Of a DNA stretch of 64,000 bases, positions 44,214-55,076 are shown piece by piece; position 1 is the stretch's first letter, and each line of letters starts with the position of its first letter. The DNA comes from Bradyrhizobium sp. WBAH42 (GTDB taxonomy: Bacteria; Pseudomonadota; Alphaproteobacteria; Rhizobiales; Xanthobacteraceae). Below the pieces are notes generated by a model. It was not told where the DNA came from and searched no databases. It saw nothing but the letters and a program-made list of their open reading frames with translations. A program made the translations under genes and the position numbers. The stretch is taken from NCBI RefSeq assembly GCF_024585265.1, contig NZ_CP036533.1:6643001-6707000 (forward strand), in the 5' to 3' direction.

Positions 44214-45500
44214 CTAAGCCGTACGCGGCCTGAAATTCTCGATCACCCTGAGCAGCACACGCGCGCCGGCGTCGGCATCGGCAAGCTCGACATGCTCGTC
44301 CGGATGATGGCTGATACCACCGCGGCAGCGGACGAAGATCATGCCGACGTCCGCGATGTCAATCATCGCCATGCCGTCGTGCCCTGCCCCGCTCGGCAGC
44401 TCGAACACGGAGAAGCCTTCGGCTTCGATCGCCTGCGCGATCTGCTGCTTGAGCCAGGGCGCGCAGGGCGCGGTGCGGTTCTCGTGGGTCACGTCAAGTT
44501 GGAGTCCCAATTGCCTCCGCTTGGCGATCGCCTCGATCTGGCGGACGACATCGGCCACCGCGCGCTTGCGGTGCATATCGGTCGGCGCGCGCATGTCGAT
44601 GGTGAAGGATACTTCGCCCGGAATGACGTTGGTCGCGCCGGGCCTCGCCTGGATGTAGCCGACGGTGCCGACGAGGCCGCCCTCGTCGGTGCGGCAAAAC
44701 TGCTCGATCGCACCGACGCATTCGGCCGCGCCGGCGAGCGCGTCGCGGCGCAGCGCCATCGGCACGGTGCCAGCATGCCCGGCCATGCCGGTGAGCCGCG
44801 CCGCAAGGCGTGTGGCGCCGGCAATCGCGGTCACGACGCCGACGGGCAGGTTCTGCGCTTCCAGCACCGGCCCCTGCTCGATGTGCAATTCGAGATAGGC
44901 AAGCAGCTCGCGCCGCGTCCGCGCGGCCGCGCCGATATGGTCGGCATCGAGGCCGAAATGAACGAGGGCCTCGCGCATCGACACGCCATTGCTGTCGCGC
45001 GTATTCAGCACGCTCTCATCGAAAGTGCCGGCCACCGCACGGCTGCCGAGCAAGGTCGAGGCAAACCGCACTCCCTCCTCGTCGGCAAAACCGATCACCT
45101 CGATCGCAAACGGCAGGCGCTTGCCGCGGCGGTTGAGATCGGCGACGCAAGAGATCGCCGTGATCACACCCAGCGGTCCATCCCATTTGCCGGCATCGCG
45201 CACGGTGTCGTAATGTGAGCCGAGCATCAGGCAGGGCGCGCCCGGCCGCTCGCCTTCGTACCGTCCGCAGACATTGCCGATCGCGTCCAGATGCGCGCTC
45301 ATACCGGCCTCGCGCATCCAACCCATGATGAGGTCAGCGGCCTTGCGCAGCTCCTTGCTGAGAAAGATGCGGGTGAGTTTTTCGGGGTCTTCCGAGATCG
45401 CGCCGAGCTCGTTGATCCGGCGAGCGATCTCATTGCCGAGCGATGCATCGTGAACGGTACCAGCGCCCATCTCGGCGAGCTTTCCATCTTCTGAGGACAT
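44214..45500 (-). CDS. Zn-dependent hydantoinase/carbamoylase-family amidase, probable allantoate amidohydrolase
   Basis: A 428-residue M20-type amidohydrolase. Metal ligands appear in MLGSHYDTVRDAGKWDGPLG (His and Asp, about 88-99), FADEEGVRFASTLLGSRAV (Glu-Glu, about 134) and LELHIEQGPVLEA (His, about 198), with the late His in GAGHDGMAM. The dimerisation region contains GMAGHAGTVPMALRRDA. The family includes allantoate amidohydrolase (AllC), N-carbamoyl amino-acid amidase and ureidoglycolate-type enzymes; the purine context favours allantoate or a ureide. The ATG at 45500 has AGGA 6 bases upstream; the frame opens at 45608. It is divergent from the BMP operon. Confidence 0.88.
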   Translation of the reverse strand: MSSEDGKLAEMGAGTVHDASLGNEIARRINELGAISEDPEKLTRIFLSKELRKAADLIMGWMREAGMSAHLDAIGNVCGRYEGERPGAPCLMLGSHYDTVRDAGKWDGPLGVITAISCVADLNRRGKRLPFAIEVIGFADEEGVRFASTLLGSRAVAGTFDESVLNTRDSNGVSMREALVHFGLDADHIGAAARTRRELLAYLELHIEQGPVLEAQNLPVGVVTAIAGATRLAARLTGMAGHAGTVPMALRRDALAGAAECVGAIEQFCRTDEGGLVGTVGYIQARPGATNVIPGEVSFTIDMRAPTDMHRKRAVADVVRQIEAIAKRRQLGLQLDVTHENRTAPCAPWLKQQIAQAIEAEGFSVFELPSGAGHDGMAMIDIADVGMIFVRCRGGISHHPDEHVELADADAGARVLLRVIENFRPRTA

Positions 45501-45867
45501 TGCGGTCCTGGCGACAATCGATACAAGTTCGGTGCCAGCGAACATCACCGGCGCCGTCCCAGTCAGCGCGTGGTTAGCATGAATGCGCCTTGCCGGCCGA
45601 CCGTCCAACGGCGGTCATACACATGCGCGAGCTGGTTCGGACTGCTTAACTCCACTGCATACAATATTTAGATATTGCCCATAAATTAATCTGCACCTTT
45701 CCTCGCCAAGTTCGACGCTCTCCTTATCTAGCATTTGTTTTCAAGTACTTATAACGAATTGCTCTCTTCATAGCCTCTGGCACGAAGCTTGCGACATCTG
45801 GTCCCGGCTCCGCCAAGCCGGCGCAGCCGCGAGATCAAGGCGGGACATCCGCCAAGGGGAGCGAGCA
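45501..45867. other. divergent regulatory region of amidohydrolase and BMP operon
   Basis: No gene is present. Bases about 45655-45770 are AT-rich (ACAATATTTAGATATTGCCC and a TTTTCAAGTACTTATAA tract), a plausible binding or bending region for an enhancer-binding protein. A sigma-54 promoter lies at its right end (45778-45792). Confidence 0.6.
45778..45792 (+). promoter_or_regulatory. sigma-54 (RpoN) promoter of the BMP/biuret operon
   Basis: TGGCACGAAGCTTGC fits YTGGCACGrNNNTTGCW: GG at 45779-45780 and GC at 45791-45792, 10 bases apart. The expected start is near 45804, 64 bases before the BMP gene. It implies control by an enhancer-binding activator such as NtrC. The preceding AT-rich tract would be the place to look for its sites. 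Confidence 0.8.
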
Positions 45868-46980
45868 ATGGATTATGGCAGGATTTCACGACGTCATTTG
45901 TTGCAGGGCGGCGCGGCCCTCACCCTCGGCGCGGCGGCGGGCCTCCGCCCGGCCTTCGCGGCCGAGACCACCATCGGCTTCATCTATGTCGGCTCGCGCG
46001 ACGACTACGGCTACAATCAGGCCCACGCGCAGGGTGCGGCGGCGCTGAAGAAGATTCCCGGCCTCAAGGTGGTCGAGGAGGAAAAGGTGCCGGAGACCGA
46101 TGCGGTCGAGAAGACGATCGAGTCCATGATCAATCTCGACGGCGCCACCCTGCTCTTCCCGACCTCGTTCGGGTACTACAATCCGCACATGATCAAGATG
46201 GCCAACAAGTACCCGAAGCTCCGCTTCGAGCATTGCGGCGGCCTCTGGAGCGACAAGGACCCCAAGAATGCCGGCAGCTATTTCGGCTATATCGACGAGG
46301 CCCAGTACATCTCGGGCATCGTCGCCGGCCTGACGTCGAAGAGCGGCAAGCTCGGCTTCGTCGCGGCCAAGCCGATCCCTCAAGTGCTGCGCAACATCAA
46401 CGCCTTCACGCTTGGCGCCAAGTCCGTCAATCCAAAGGCCACCACCCAGGTGATCTTCACCGGCGACTGGTCGATGCCGGTCAAGGAAGCCGAAGCCACC
46501 AACAGCCTGATCGATCAGGGCGTCGACGTGCTCACCTGCCACGTCGATGGCCCCAAGACCATGGTCGAGAATGCCGCGCGGCGCGGCGCCTTCGTCTGCG
46601 GCTATCACACCAACCAGTCGGCGCTGGCACCCAAGGCCTATCTCACCGGCGCGGAGTGGAACTGGGAAGCGCTCTATCCGAAGTTCGTCAAGATGATCGC
46701 CTCCGGCGAAGGCATCCCGAATTTCTACCGCGGCGGCCTGAAGGAAGAGATCGTCAAGACCTCGCCCTATGGCGAAGCGGTCTCGGCCGAAGCGCGCAAG
46801 GCGGCCGACGAGGCCAAGGCAAAATTCCTGTCGGCAGAAGGCTACGCCATCTTCAAGGGTGGGCTGGTCGACAACAAGGGCAAGACAGTGATCCCCGCCG
46901 GTACCGACCGCGGCCAGAAGGATCCTGAGCTGGAGAAGATGGACTACCTCGTCGAGGGCGTGCTCGGAGCCACTTCGTGA
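45868..46980 (+). CDS. BMP-family ABC transporter substrate-binding protein (system A), Tat-exported
   Basis: A 370-residue periplasmic binding protein. The N-terminus has a twin-arginine signal (ISRRHLLQGGAALTLG, ending AFAAET). The BMP/PnrA fold begins at TTIGFIYVGSRDDYGYNQAH (about 33) and shows TSFGYYNPHMIKMANKYPKL, GYIDEAQYISGIVAGLTSKS and GVDVLTCHVDGPKTMVENAA. This family binds purine nucleosides, nucleobases or related ring compounds. It heads an operon with two permeases, a biuret-hydrolase-like enzyme, the ATPase and a deaminase. The ligand is probably a purine base, ureide or biuret-like compound. It shares family but only moderate similarity with the BMP protein at 57129. Confidence 0.9.
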   Translation: MDYGRISRRHLLQGGAALTLGAAAGLRPAFAAETTIGFIYVGSRDDYGYNQAHAQGAAALKKIPGLKVVEEEKVPETDAVEKTIESMINLDGATLLFPTSFGYYNPHMIKMANKYPKLRFEHCGGLWSDKDPKNAGSYFGYIDEAQYISGIVAGLTSKSGKLGFVAAKPIPQVLRNINAFTLGAKSVNPKATTQVIFTGDWSMPVKEAEATNSLIDQGVDVLTCHVDGPKTMVENAARRGAFVCGYHTNQSALAPKAYLTGAEWNWEALYPKFVKMIASGEGIPNFYRGGLKEEIVKTSPYGEAVSAEARKAADEAKAKFLSAEGYAIFKGGLVDNKGKTVIPAGTDRGQKDPELEKMDYLVEGVLGATS

Positions 46981-48089
46981 CCACGGAAGCGGCGGATTCC
47001 ACGGACGCGGTCGGGACAGTCGCCCCGGCCGCCGATCCCGGTTTCCTCCAACGCCACGGCGGCACGATCGAATATGTCCTGATCCCGGGCGCGGCGCTCG
47101 TCGGCGCGCTCGCGGTGTTCGGCATCTTCGTCGCGATGTTCGGCAAGAACCCGTTAGATCTCTATTTCTACATGTATTACGGCGCGTTCGGCACCTGGTT
47201 CTCCTGGCAGAACACGCTGACGCGCGCAGCGCCCCTCATCCTCACCGCGCTCTGTACCGCGCTGCCGGCGCAGCTCGGCATGGTCATCATCGGTGGCGAA
47301 GGCGCGCTGCTGATCGGCGCGTTGTCGGCAACCAGCGCCGCACTCGCGCTTCAGGGCATGCCGCCGTTCGTCGTCCAGATCGCCATGGTCTGCGCCGGCG
47401 TGATCGGCGGCGGACTGTGGATCATGCTCTCAGGCGGCTTGCGGCAGTATCGCGGCGTCAACGAGACCATCTCGAGCCTGCTGCTCGTCTACATCGCGCT
47501 GGCGATCCTCAACCATCTGGTCGAAGGGCCGATGCGCGATCCCGCCAGCCTCAACAAGCCGTCCACCCGCGAGATCGGCGCCGCCAACATGATCGGCTCC
47601 ATTCCCGGCACCGACGTGCATTGGGGCCTCGTGTTCGGCGTGATCGCCGCGATCGCCTCTTACATCCTGATCTATCACACCGTGTTCGGCTTCGCCGCGC
47701 GCGTGGCTGGCGGCAACATCCGTGCTGCGAAGATCGTCGGCCTCGGCGTCGACAAGCTGATCCTGACCGTCTGCTTCCTTGCCGGCGGCGCGGCTGGCCT
47801 TGCCGGCATGGTCGAGGTCGCCGCCGTGCAGGGACGCACCAACGCGAACCTCGCCGCCGGCTACGGCTTCACCGGCATCCTCGTTGCCTTCCTGGCGCGG
47901 CAAAATCCGCTCGCCATCATCCCCGTCGCAATCCTGCTCGGCGGCATCAGCGCCAGTGGCGGCCTGCTGCAACGCCGCTTGGGGCTACCCGATGCGTCCG
48001 TGCTGGTGCTGCAGGGCATCATCTTCGTTTTCGTGCTCGCCAGCGATGCGCTCTACGGCCGCATCGGATTTCTGAAGGGAAAATCCTGA
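46977..48089 (+). CDS. ABC transporter permease, NupP type (system A)
   Basis: A 370-residue inner-membrane permease of the BMP/branched-chain-like class with about 9-10 hydrophobic segments. Family blocks include RAAPLILTALCTALPAQLGM, GGEGALLIGALSA, NETISSLLLVYIALAILNHL and LAAGYGFTGILVAFLARQNP. The start is a GTG overlapping the BMP stop by 4 bases. The N-terminal 35 residues are hydrophilic and cytoplasmic. It pairs with the next permease to form the channel. Confidence 0.9.
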   Translation: MTTEAADSTDAVGTVAPAADPGFLQRHGGTIEYVLIPGAALVGALAVFGIFVAMFGKNPLDLYFYMYYGAFGTWFSWQNTLTRAAPLILTALCTALPAQLGMVIIGGEGALLIGALSATSAALALQGMPPFVVQIAMVCAGVIGGGLWIMLSGGLRQYRGVNETISSLLLVYIALAILNHLVEGPMRDPASLNKPSTREIGAANMIGSIPGTDVHWGLVFGVIAAIASYILIYHTVFGFAARVAGGNIRAAKIVGLGVDKLILTVCFLAGGAAGLAGMVEVAAVQGRTNANLAAGYGFTGILVAFLARQNPLAIIPVAILLGGISASGGLLQRRLGLPDASVLVLQGIIFVFVLASDALYGRIGFLKGKS

Positions 48090-48090
48090 G

Positions 48091-49017
48091 ATGGCAGACG
48101 GATCGATCGGCCTCTGGACCGTCCCGCTCGCCGTGCTTGGCGGCGCCATTCGCGTCTCCACTCCATTCCTGTTCGTGAGCCTGGGCGAATGCATCACCGA
48201 GCGCTCGGGCCGCATCAATCTCGGCCTCGAAGGCACGCTGGTGATGGGTGCGATGAGCGCCTATGGCATCTCCTATCTCACCGGCTCTCCGTGGCTCGGC
48301 GTGCTGGCCGCCGGTATCACCGGCGCGCTACTAGGTGCGCTGCATGCCGGCATCTGCTCGCTGCCGCGCGTCAACGATGTTGCCGTCGGCATTGCCTTGA
48401 TGCTGTTCGGCACCGGCCTTGCCTTCTATCTCGGCAAGCCCTTGATCGAGCCGACCGCGCCGCGGCTGCCGGCCATCGACTTCGGCTGGTGGAGCGACAT
48501 CCCGCAAGTCCGCGCCGCGCTACGCATCAACGTGCTGTTTCTGATCGGCGTGGTGCTGGCGCCAATCCTTTATTGGGCCTTCCGCACCACCCGCTGGGGC
48601 CTCCTCATCCGCACCGCCGGCGAGAGCTCGGATGCCGCACGCGCGATGGGTCATTCCGTGCTGCTGATCCGCCTGCGCGCCACCATGGTCGGCGGCTTCC
48701 TCGCCGGCATTGGCGGCTCGTTTCTGTCGCTGTTCTATCCCGGAAGCTGGAACGAGGGCCTTTCCTCGGGCCAGGGCATCACCGCCGTCGCGCTCGTGAT
48801 CTTCGCGCGCTGGGATCCCCTGCTCTGCCTGTGGGCTTCGCTCGCCTTCGGCGGCGCGGCGGCGCTGGGTCCGGCGCTGCAATCGGTCGGCGTCACCTCC
48901 GGCTATCACCTCTTCAATGCTGCGCCCTACATCCTGACGCTGGCGATCATGATCATCACCTGCTCACCGAAGCGGACGCTGACCGGCGCGCCCGCCGAAC
49001 TCTCGATCACACGGTAA
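48091..49017 (+). CDS. ABC transporter permease, NupQ type (system A)
   Basis: A 308-residue permease starting one base after the previous stop. It has the characteristic ITERSGRINLGLEGTLVMGA block (about 34), NDVAVGIALMLFGTGLAFYL and the typical ending with GLSSGQGITAVALVIFARWD. About eight membrane segments are visible. It forms the heteromeric channel with the upstream permease. Confidence 0.9.
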   Translation: MADGSIGLWTVPLAVLGGAIRVSTPFLFVSLGECITERSGRINLGLEGTLVMGAMSAYGISYLTGSPWLGVLAAGITGALLGALHAGICSLPRVNDVAVGIALMLFGTGLAFYLGKPLIEPTAPRLPAIDFGWWSDIPQVRAALRINVLFLIGVVLAPILYWAFRTTRWGLLIRTAGESSDAARAMGHSVLLIRLRATMVGGFLAGIGGSFLSLFYPGSWNEGLSSGQGITAVALVIFARWDPLLCLWASLAFGGAAALGPALQSVGVTSGYHLFNAAPYILTLAIMIITCSPKRTLTGAPAELSITR

Positions 49018-49035
49018 ACACGCACGAGGTCGTCC

Positions 49036-49719
49036 ATGCCCGAGCGCTACATCAAGTCCGAGCCCTATGCCTGGCCCTACAATGGTGATCTCCGCCCGGA
49101 GAATACGGCACTGATCATCATCGACATGCAGACCGATTTCTGCGGCGTCGGCGGTTATGTCGACAAGATGGGCTATGACCTCTCGCTGACGCGGGCGCCG
49201 ATCGAGCCGATCAAGCGGCTGCTCGCGGCGATGCGCAGCCAAGGCTTCCACATCATCCATACCCGCGAGGGCCACCGCCCCGATCTCTCCGACCTGCCCG
49301 CCAACAAACGCTGGCGCTCGCGCCAGATCGGCGCCGGCATCGGCGATCCCGGCCCGTGCGGCCGCATCCTGGTGCGCGGCGAGCCGGGCTGGGACATCAT
49401 CGAGGAGCTGGCGCCACTGCCGGGCGAGCCGATCATCGAAAAGCCCGGCAAGGGCTCGTTCTGCGCCACCGATCTGGAGCTGATCCTGCGCGTCCGCGGC
49501 ATCGAGAACATCGTGCTGACCGGGATCACGACCGACGTCTGCGTCCACACCACCATGCGCGAGGCCAACGACCGCGGCTTCGAATGCGTCCTGCTGCACG
49601 ATTGCTGCGGCGCGACCGACAAGAGCAACCACGACCACGCGCTGAAGATGATCAAGATGCAGGGCGGCGTGTTCGGCGCGGTCTCGACCTCTGATGCCTT
49701 CATCGGAGCGATTTCGTGA
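49036..49719 (+). CDS. biuH: biuret amidohydrolase-like cysteine hydrolase
   Basis: A 227-residue isochorismatase-fold enzyme. The catalytic triad is in [20 protein letters not shown] (Asp, about 31), [17 protein letters not shown] (Lys, about 138) and [20 protein letters not shown] (Cys, about 171). From memory the sequence is very close to Rhizobium leguminosarum biuret hydrolase BiuH along its whole length, notably [39 protein letters not shown] and [20 protein letters not shown]. Biuret hydrolase yields allophanate and ammonia; related enzymes use triuret or ureidoacrylate. It sits inside a BMP transporter operon next to a guanine-deaminase-like gene. No allophanate hydrolase is in the window. 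Substrate identity needs assay. Confidence 0.85.
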   Translation: MPERYIKSEPYAWPYNGDLRPENTALIIIDMQTDFCGVGGYVDKMGYDLSLTRAPIEPIKRLLAAMRSQGFHIIHTREGHRPDLSDLPANKRWRSRQIGAGIGDPGPCGRILVRGEPGWDIIEELAPLPGEPIIEKPGKGSFCATDLELILRVRGIENIVLTGITTDVCVHTTMREANDRGFECVLLHDCCGATDKSNHDHALKMIKMQGGVFGAVSTSDAFIGAIS

Positions 49720-51248
49720 TCATCGGCGAAACGCCTCCGCCCTCGGGCGCCTTCGGCGTCGATGCGATCGCCATGACCATGCGCTTCGGCGACTTCCTGG
49801 CGCTGGACAATGTCGAGCTGAAGGTGCGGCCCGGCTCGTTCCATGCTCTGCTCGGCGAGAATGGCGCCGGCAAATCCACCCTCGTCAAATGCATCATGGG
49901 CTACTACCACGCGACAGAAGGCGACATTCTCGTCGGCGGCCGCGAGCAGGCGATCGCCAACCCGAAGGATGCCCATGCCCTTGGCCTCGGCATGGTCTAT
50001 CAGCATTTTACGCTGGTGCCCGCGATGACGGTTGCCGAAAACCTCGTGCTGGCGCGCGACGACGTGCCGGCCGTGGTGAGCTGGCCGAACGAGATGAAAG
50101 AGCTGGAGGCGTTCCTTGCTCGGATGCCTTTCAAGGTGCCGCTTGCCGCGAAAGTTTCGGACATCTCTGCCGGCGAACGGCAGAAGTGCGAGATCCTCAA
50201 GCAGCTTTATCTGAAGCGCCGCTTCCTGATCCTGGACGAGCCGACCTCGGTGCTGACGCCGGCGGAAGCGGACGAGGTGCTCGGCATGCTCCGCGACATG
50301 GTCGTGAAGGGCGAGCTGACCATCCTGATGATCACGCACAAGTTCCGCGAGGTCATGGCCTTCGCCGACGAAGTCACCATCCTGCGCCGCGGCAAGCTCG
50401 CTGGAGCCGGCAAGGTTTCCGAGCTGACGCCGGATGAGATGGCACGCACCATGATCGGCGCCGAGGAGCTGACGGTGCAGCCGCCGCGCACCGGCGAAGC
50501 CGGTCAGGCCAGGCTGGAGCTGCAAAAGCTCCGCGCCCTGGACGATGCGGGCGCCGTTGCCGTGCACGATGTCTCGCTCACGGTTCGCGCCGGGGAGATC
50601 GTCGGCATCGCCGGCGTTTCCGGCAACGGCCAGCGCCAGCTCGTCGAAGTTCTGGCCGGCCAGCGCGAGGCCGAGAGCGGCGATATTCGCGTCGCCGGCG
50701 ATCCCTATCACGCAAGCCGCGAGGAGATGCGGCGCCACAGGATGTCTCTCCTGCCCGAGGAGCCGCTGAAGAATGCCTGCGTCGGCGGCATGAGCGTCGC
50801 CGACAACATCGCCTTCCGCGAATTCGACCGCGCACCCTTTGCCAGCGGCGGCTGGTGGCTCAATCGCGGAGCCTTCCGGAGCGACGCCAGGAAGAAGATC
50901 GGGCAATACAAGATCAAGACCCGCACGCCTGACACGCCGATCTCGGCACTGTCCGGCGGCAACGTGCAGCGCGCTGTGCTGGCCCGCGAGCTAGGCGGCG
51001 ACGTCGAGGTGCTGATCGCCGCCAACCCCTGCTTCGGCCTCGATTTCGCGGCGGTGGCGCAGATCCACGCCGAGATCATGGCGGCGCGCAACCGCGGCGC
51101 CGCCGTCCTGCTCGTCAGCGAGGACCTCGACGAGCTGCTCGAACTGTCGGATAGGCTGGTGGTGATGTTCCACGGCGAATTCGTGTATGAAGCACGGACC
51201 AGCGAAGCCGATCTCACCGTGGTCGGCCGGCACATGGCAGGACACTGA
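49716..51248 (+). CDS. ABC transporter ATP-binding protein, NupO type (system A)
   Basis: A 510-residue protein with two tandem nucleotide-binding domains. Domain 1 has Walker [11 protein letters not shown] (about 47), signature [11 protein letters not shown] and Walker [12 protein letters not shown]. Domain 2 has the degenerate loop [16 protein letters not shown] (about 304), signature [15 protein letters not shown] (about 412) and [12 protein letters not shown] in place of the usual Walker B, so only domain 1 is likely to hydrolyse ATP fully, as in sugar and nucleoside importers. The start is a GTG overlapping the biuH stop by 4 bases, so this enzyme gene is truly embedded within the transporter operon. 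Confidence 0.9.
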   Translation: MIIGETPPPSGAFGVDAIAMTMRFGDFLALDNVELKVRPGSFHALLGENGAGKSTLVKCIMGYYHATEGDILVGGREQAIANPKDAHALGLGMVYQHFTLVPAMTVAENLVLARDDVPAVVSWPNEMKELEAFLARMPFKVPLAAKVSDISAGERQKCEILKQLYLKRRFLILDEPTSVLTPAEADEVLGMLRDMVVKGELTILMITHKFREVMAFADEVTILRRGKLAGAGKVSELTPDEMARTMIGAEELTVQPPRTGEAGQARLELQKLRALDDAGAVAVHDVSLTVRAGEIVGIAGVSGNGQRQLVEVLAGQREAESGDIRVAGDPYHASREEMRRHRMSLLPEEPLKNACVGGMSVADNIAFREFDRAPFASGGWWLNRGAFRSDARKKIGQYKIKTRTPDTPISALSGGNVQRAVLARELGGDVEVLIAANPCFGLDFAAVAQIHAEIMAARNRGAAVLLVSEDLDELLELSDRLVVMFHGEFVYEARTSEADLTVVGRHMAGH

Positions 51249-51259
51249 ACGGAGGATCG

Positions 51260-51745
51260 ATGGACGACGCATCAGGGCGCGACGAGCACTTCCTGCGCCT
51301 GTCCTTCGCGGTCGCCCGTCGTTCCCTCACCCATGGCAACCACCCGTTCGGCTGCATCGTCGTCGATGCCGACGGCAAGGTGCTGATCGAGACCGAGAAC
51401 GGCTACATGCCGGATCGCGACGCCACCGCGCACGCCGAGCGCCTCGCAGCCACCCAGGCCTGCCGCACGCTCGATCGCGAGGTGCTGGCGAAAGCCACGC
51501 TCTATTCCTCAGCCGAACCCTGCGCGATGTGTGCGGGCGCGATCTACTGGGCCGGCATCGGCCGCGTCGTCTATGGCCTCAGCGAGCATCGCCTGCGCGG
51601 CATCACCGGCAACCATCCGGAGAATCCGACCCTCGACCTGCCATGCCGCGAGGTCTTTGCCAGCGGCCAGCGGCGGACGGAGGTCGTCGGGCCCCTGCTC
51701 GAAGACGAAGCTGAAGCGCTGCACGACGGCGTTTGGACGACGTAG
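51260..51745 (+). CDS. nucleoside/guanine deaminase-like zinc enzyme
   Basis: A 161-residue cytidine-deaminase-fold protein. The zinc site is in ATAHAERLAATQACR (His and the proton-shuttling Glu, about 56-58) and SAEPCAMCAGAIYWAGIGRV (two Cys, about 87 and 90). Size and motifs fit guanine deaminase (GuaD), or a related nucleoside deaminase such as TadA-like proteins. Last in the system A operon, 11 bases after the ATPase, so an imported purine or aminotriazine/pyrimidine ring would be deaminated at once. Guanine to xanthine would feed the xanthine dehydrogenase. A hairpin follows. Confidence 0.87.
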   Translation: MDDASGRDEHFLRLSFAVARRSLTHGNHPFGCIVVDADGKVLIETENGYMPDRDATAHAERLAATQACRTLDREVLAKATLYSSAEPCAMCAGAIYWAGIGRVVYGLSEHRLRGITGNHPENPTLDLPCREVFASGQRRTEVVGPLLEDEAEALHDGVWTT

Positions 51746-51771
51746 CAGCACATCCCCAAAGGACCAAAGAA

Positions 51772-51804
51772 GATGACGCCGCGGAGGTTTGACGCGGCGC
51801 CATC
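51772..51804. terminator. hairpin between convergent deaminase and Tsx-like genes
   Basis: The arms GATGACGCCGCG and CGCGGCGCCATC pair with one mismatch around a 9-base loop, followed by GTCTTTC. It lies 27 bases from each stop codon, so it may terminate both transcripts. Confidence 0.65.
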
Positions 51805-51831
51805 GTCTTTCACCTGCAGAGCATCAGGCGA

Positions 51832-52935
51832 TCAGAACTTCACGGTGATACCGGAGTAGAGCGAGGACTCGGTGCACGCTCCGGTGCTCACCCTCGCGCC
51901 ACCGACGAGCGTGGTACAGCCGACCGCGAGGTTGTGATCGAGACCAAACTTGTTCTGCCAGTAGCGGTAAGCCACCCAGACGTCCACGAAGTGCGAGTAC
52001 TTGTCGCCCCAGGCCGCCTTCGACGCATCGAAGGTCAGACGGATGGGCTCCGAATTCAACTCGACCGCAGTGTTGTAGACGCCGTTCGCCGGGCTGTAGG
52101 GAAGCGGCTCGGTGTCCGTGCCCTTCTTGCCGTACCAGCCGGCGCGGCCGCTGATCGAGAAATACTGCATGTTCGGCGGCAGGAAGCCGAGGTCCATGTA
52201 GTAATTGACCTCGACGGCCCAGGTTGGCTTGAACGACGTGTTGCCGTCGGCAAGACAGGTGACGCCGGGAACGCCCGGACCGAACAGCCCGCACTGGCTG
52301 AAGGAATTGTGGTTGGCGAACTCCCAATAGACCAACGGCGCGACATTGACGTACCCCTTGTAGGGCAGGTCGAATGCGAACTGCAGACCGCCGACGACGT
52401 CGCGCTTGGCAGCGCCGAAATACCGGTTCTCGGTGTTGGCATCCATGCCGACTTCGAACGAGATGTTGTGCAGCGGGCCCGCGCTGAAGGCCTTGGTGTT
52501 GAAGAGCTCGTTCCAGCCGAAGGTCGAGCGGAACAGGCCGTAGATTTCGGTCGCACCCGCGCACGTCGCCGGCGCACCGAAGATTGTCCCCGCATTGGTG
52601 CACGGCCCCGCCGGATCATTGTGATCCGACTTGAACAGGGAGATGGTGAAGAAGTTGGTGCCGTACGCCCAGAGGTCGAAATGGGTGAACGAATAGACCT
52701 GCTTGGTGGTCTTGCTGTCGATCGACCCATCTGGCCGGAATGACCACGCGCCCGGTTGCGCAGCGTTGAATATGTATGAGAACGTGACGCGGTTATCGAT
52801 CACCAGGAAGAACGGAAGGTCTGGAGACTTCTTGGCCGCCTTGACCGGCAGGTCCGCCGCCTGAGCCAGGCCACCGATGGCCAGCGTAGCAAGTGACAGC
52901 GCCGCTGCTGCCACTGCCGTATAACGAAACGACAT
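51832..52935 (-). CDS. Tsx-like nucleoside-specific outer-membrane channel
   Basis: A 367-residue protein with a signal peptide (about 1-27, ending GGLAQA) and a beta-barrel pattern of alternating aromatic and polar residues. Blocks such as KQVYSFTHFDLWAYGTNFFT and FDVGMD-like repeats, WAVEVNYYMDLGFLPPNMQY and the final strand LYSGITVKF fit the Channel_Tsx family, which admits nucleosides across the outer membrane. The chosen ATG at 52935 begins the signal peptide; the frame extends 18 codons upstream. It lies between two BMP/Nup ABC importers, which strengthens the nucleoside or purine assignment. Confidence 0.82.
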   Translation of the reverse strand: MSFRYTAVAAAALSLATLAIGGLAQAADLPVKAAKKSPDLPFFLVIDNRVTFSYIFNAAQPGAWSFRPDGSIDSKTTKQVYSFTHFDLWAYGTNFFTISLFKSDHNDPAGPCTNAGTIFGAPATCAGATEIYGLFRSTFGWNELFNTKAFSAGPLHNISFEVGMDANTENRYFGAAKRDVVGGLQFAFDLPYKGYVNVAPLVYWEFANHNSFSQCGLFGPGVPGVTCLADGNTSFKPTWAVEVNYYMDLGFLPPNMQYFSISGRAGWYGKKGTDTEPLPYSPANGVYNTAVELNSEPIRLTFDASKAAWGDKYSHFVDVWVAYRYWQNKFGLDHNLAVGCTTLVGGARVSTGACTESSLYSGITVKF

Positions 52936-53486
52936 CCTGAATACCCCCTCGTTTGGGCAAGCAAAAATGCGCGCCCCAGGGTGCGACATTTGCGCCGATC
53001 TCCCGGACCGAGAAGCCTCAACTTTTCACATGGCGTGCCGCATGTTGCAGCAGCACGCGACGAGTGACGGAAGAATCGCAGCGCCCCGACGTGGAGCGAA
53101 CACGCAACGAGAGAGGCATCGCTGCCGAACATTCCCGATTGTTTTTATTCGGATTTTCTGATTGAGCCCGAACGCAGTGCCGCATCGACGCTGCTGTTGC
53201 CGTCGCTGCACTCCACGCGATGGGCGACCGACGCGTCCATTGCTCAACATGGCGTCAGGTCTGCACAGCGGGTTCCGATTTACCTTGAACCGTCACAAAT
53301 TTGCAACAGAGGACCGACTCGCGGACGCGATCGCCCTGCCGTCCAGGTGCCGTTTGCGGGAGTTGATCGCTCGGAATCGATGACAAGCGCTGGGCCGAGG
53401 GCCTGCCGAAGCGTTGAGCAAGGGATGATGCTTTTTCACATCTTACACCGCGGTCCAAACTGGCCCAGTATTGAGGCACTTCACCC
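52936..53486. other. divergent intergenic region between Tsx-like gene and system B
   Basis: No gene is supported here. A weak sigma-54-like sequence TGGCGTCAGGTCTGC lies at 53250-53264 (GG and GC spaced by 10 bases), but -24 and -12 flanks are poor and it is 220 bases from the next start. The rest holds nothing I recognise. Confidence 0.4.

Positions 53487-55059
<1,573 letters not shown>

Positions 55060-55076
<17 letters not shown>

Noticed and set aside
49173..50906. 577-residue minus-strand frame
   Set aside because: It is antisense to the biuret-hydrolase-like and ATPase genes with all their motifs.
53250..53264. possible sigma-54 promoter upstream of system B
   Set aside because: Only the GG-10-GC spacing fits. 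The -24 and -12 flanks are poor and the distance to the gene is over 200 bases.
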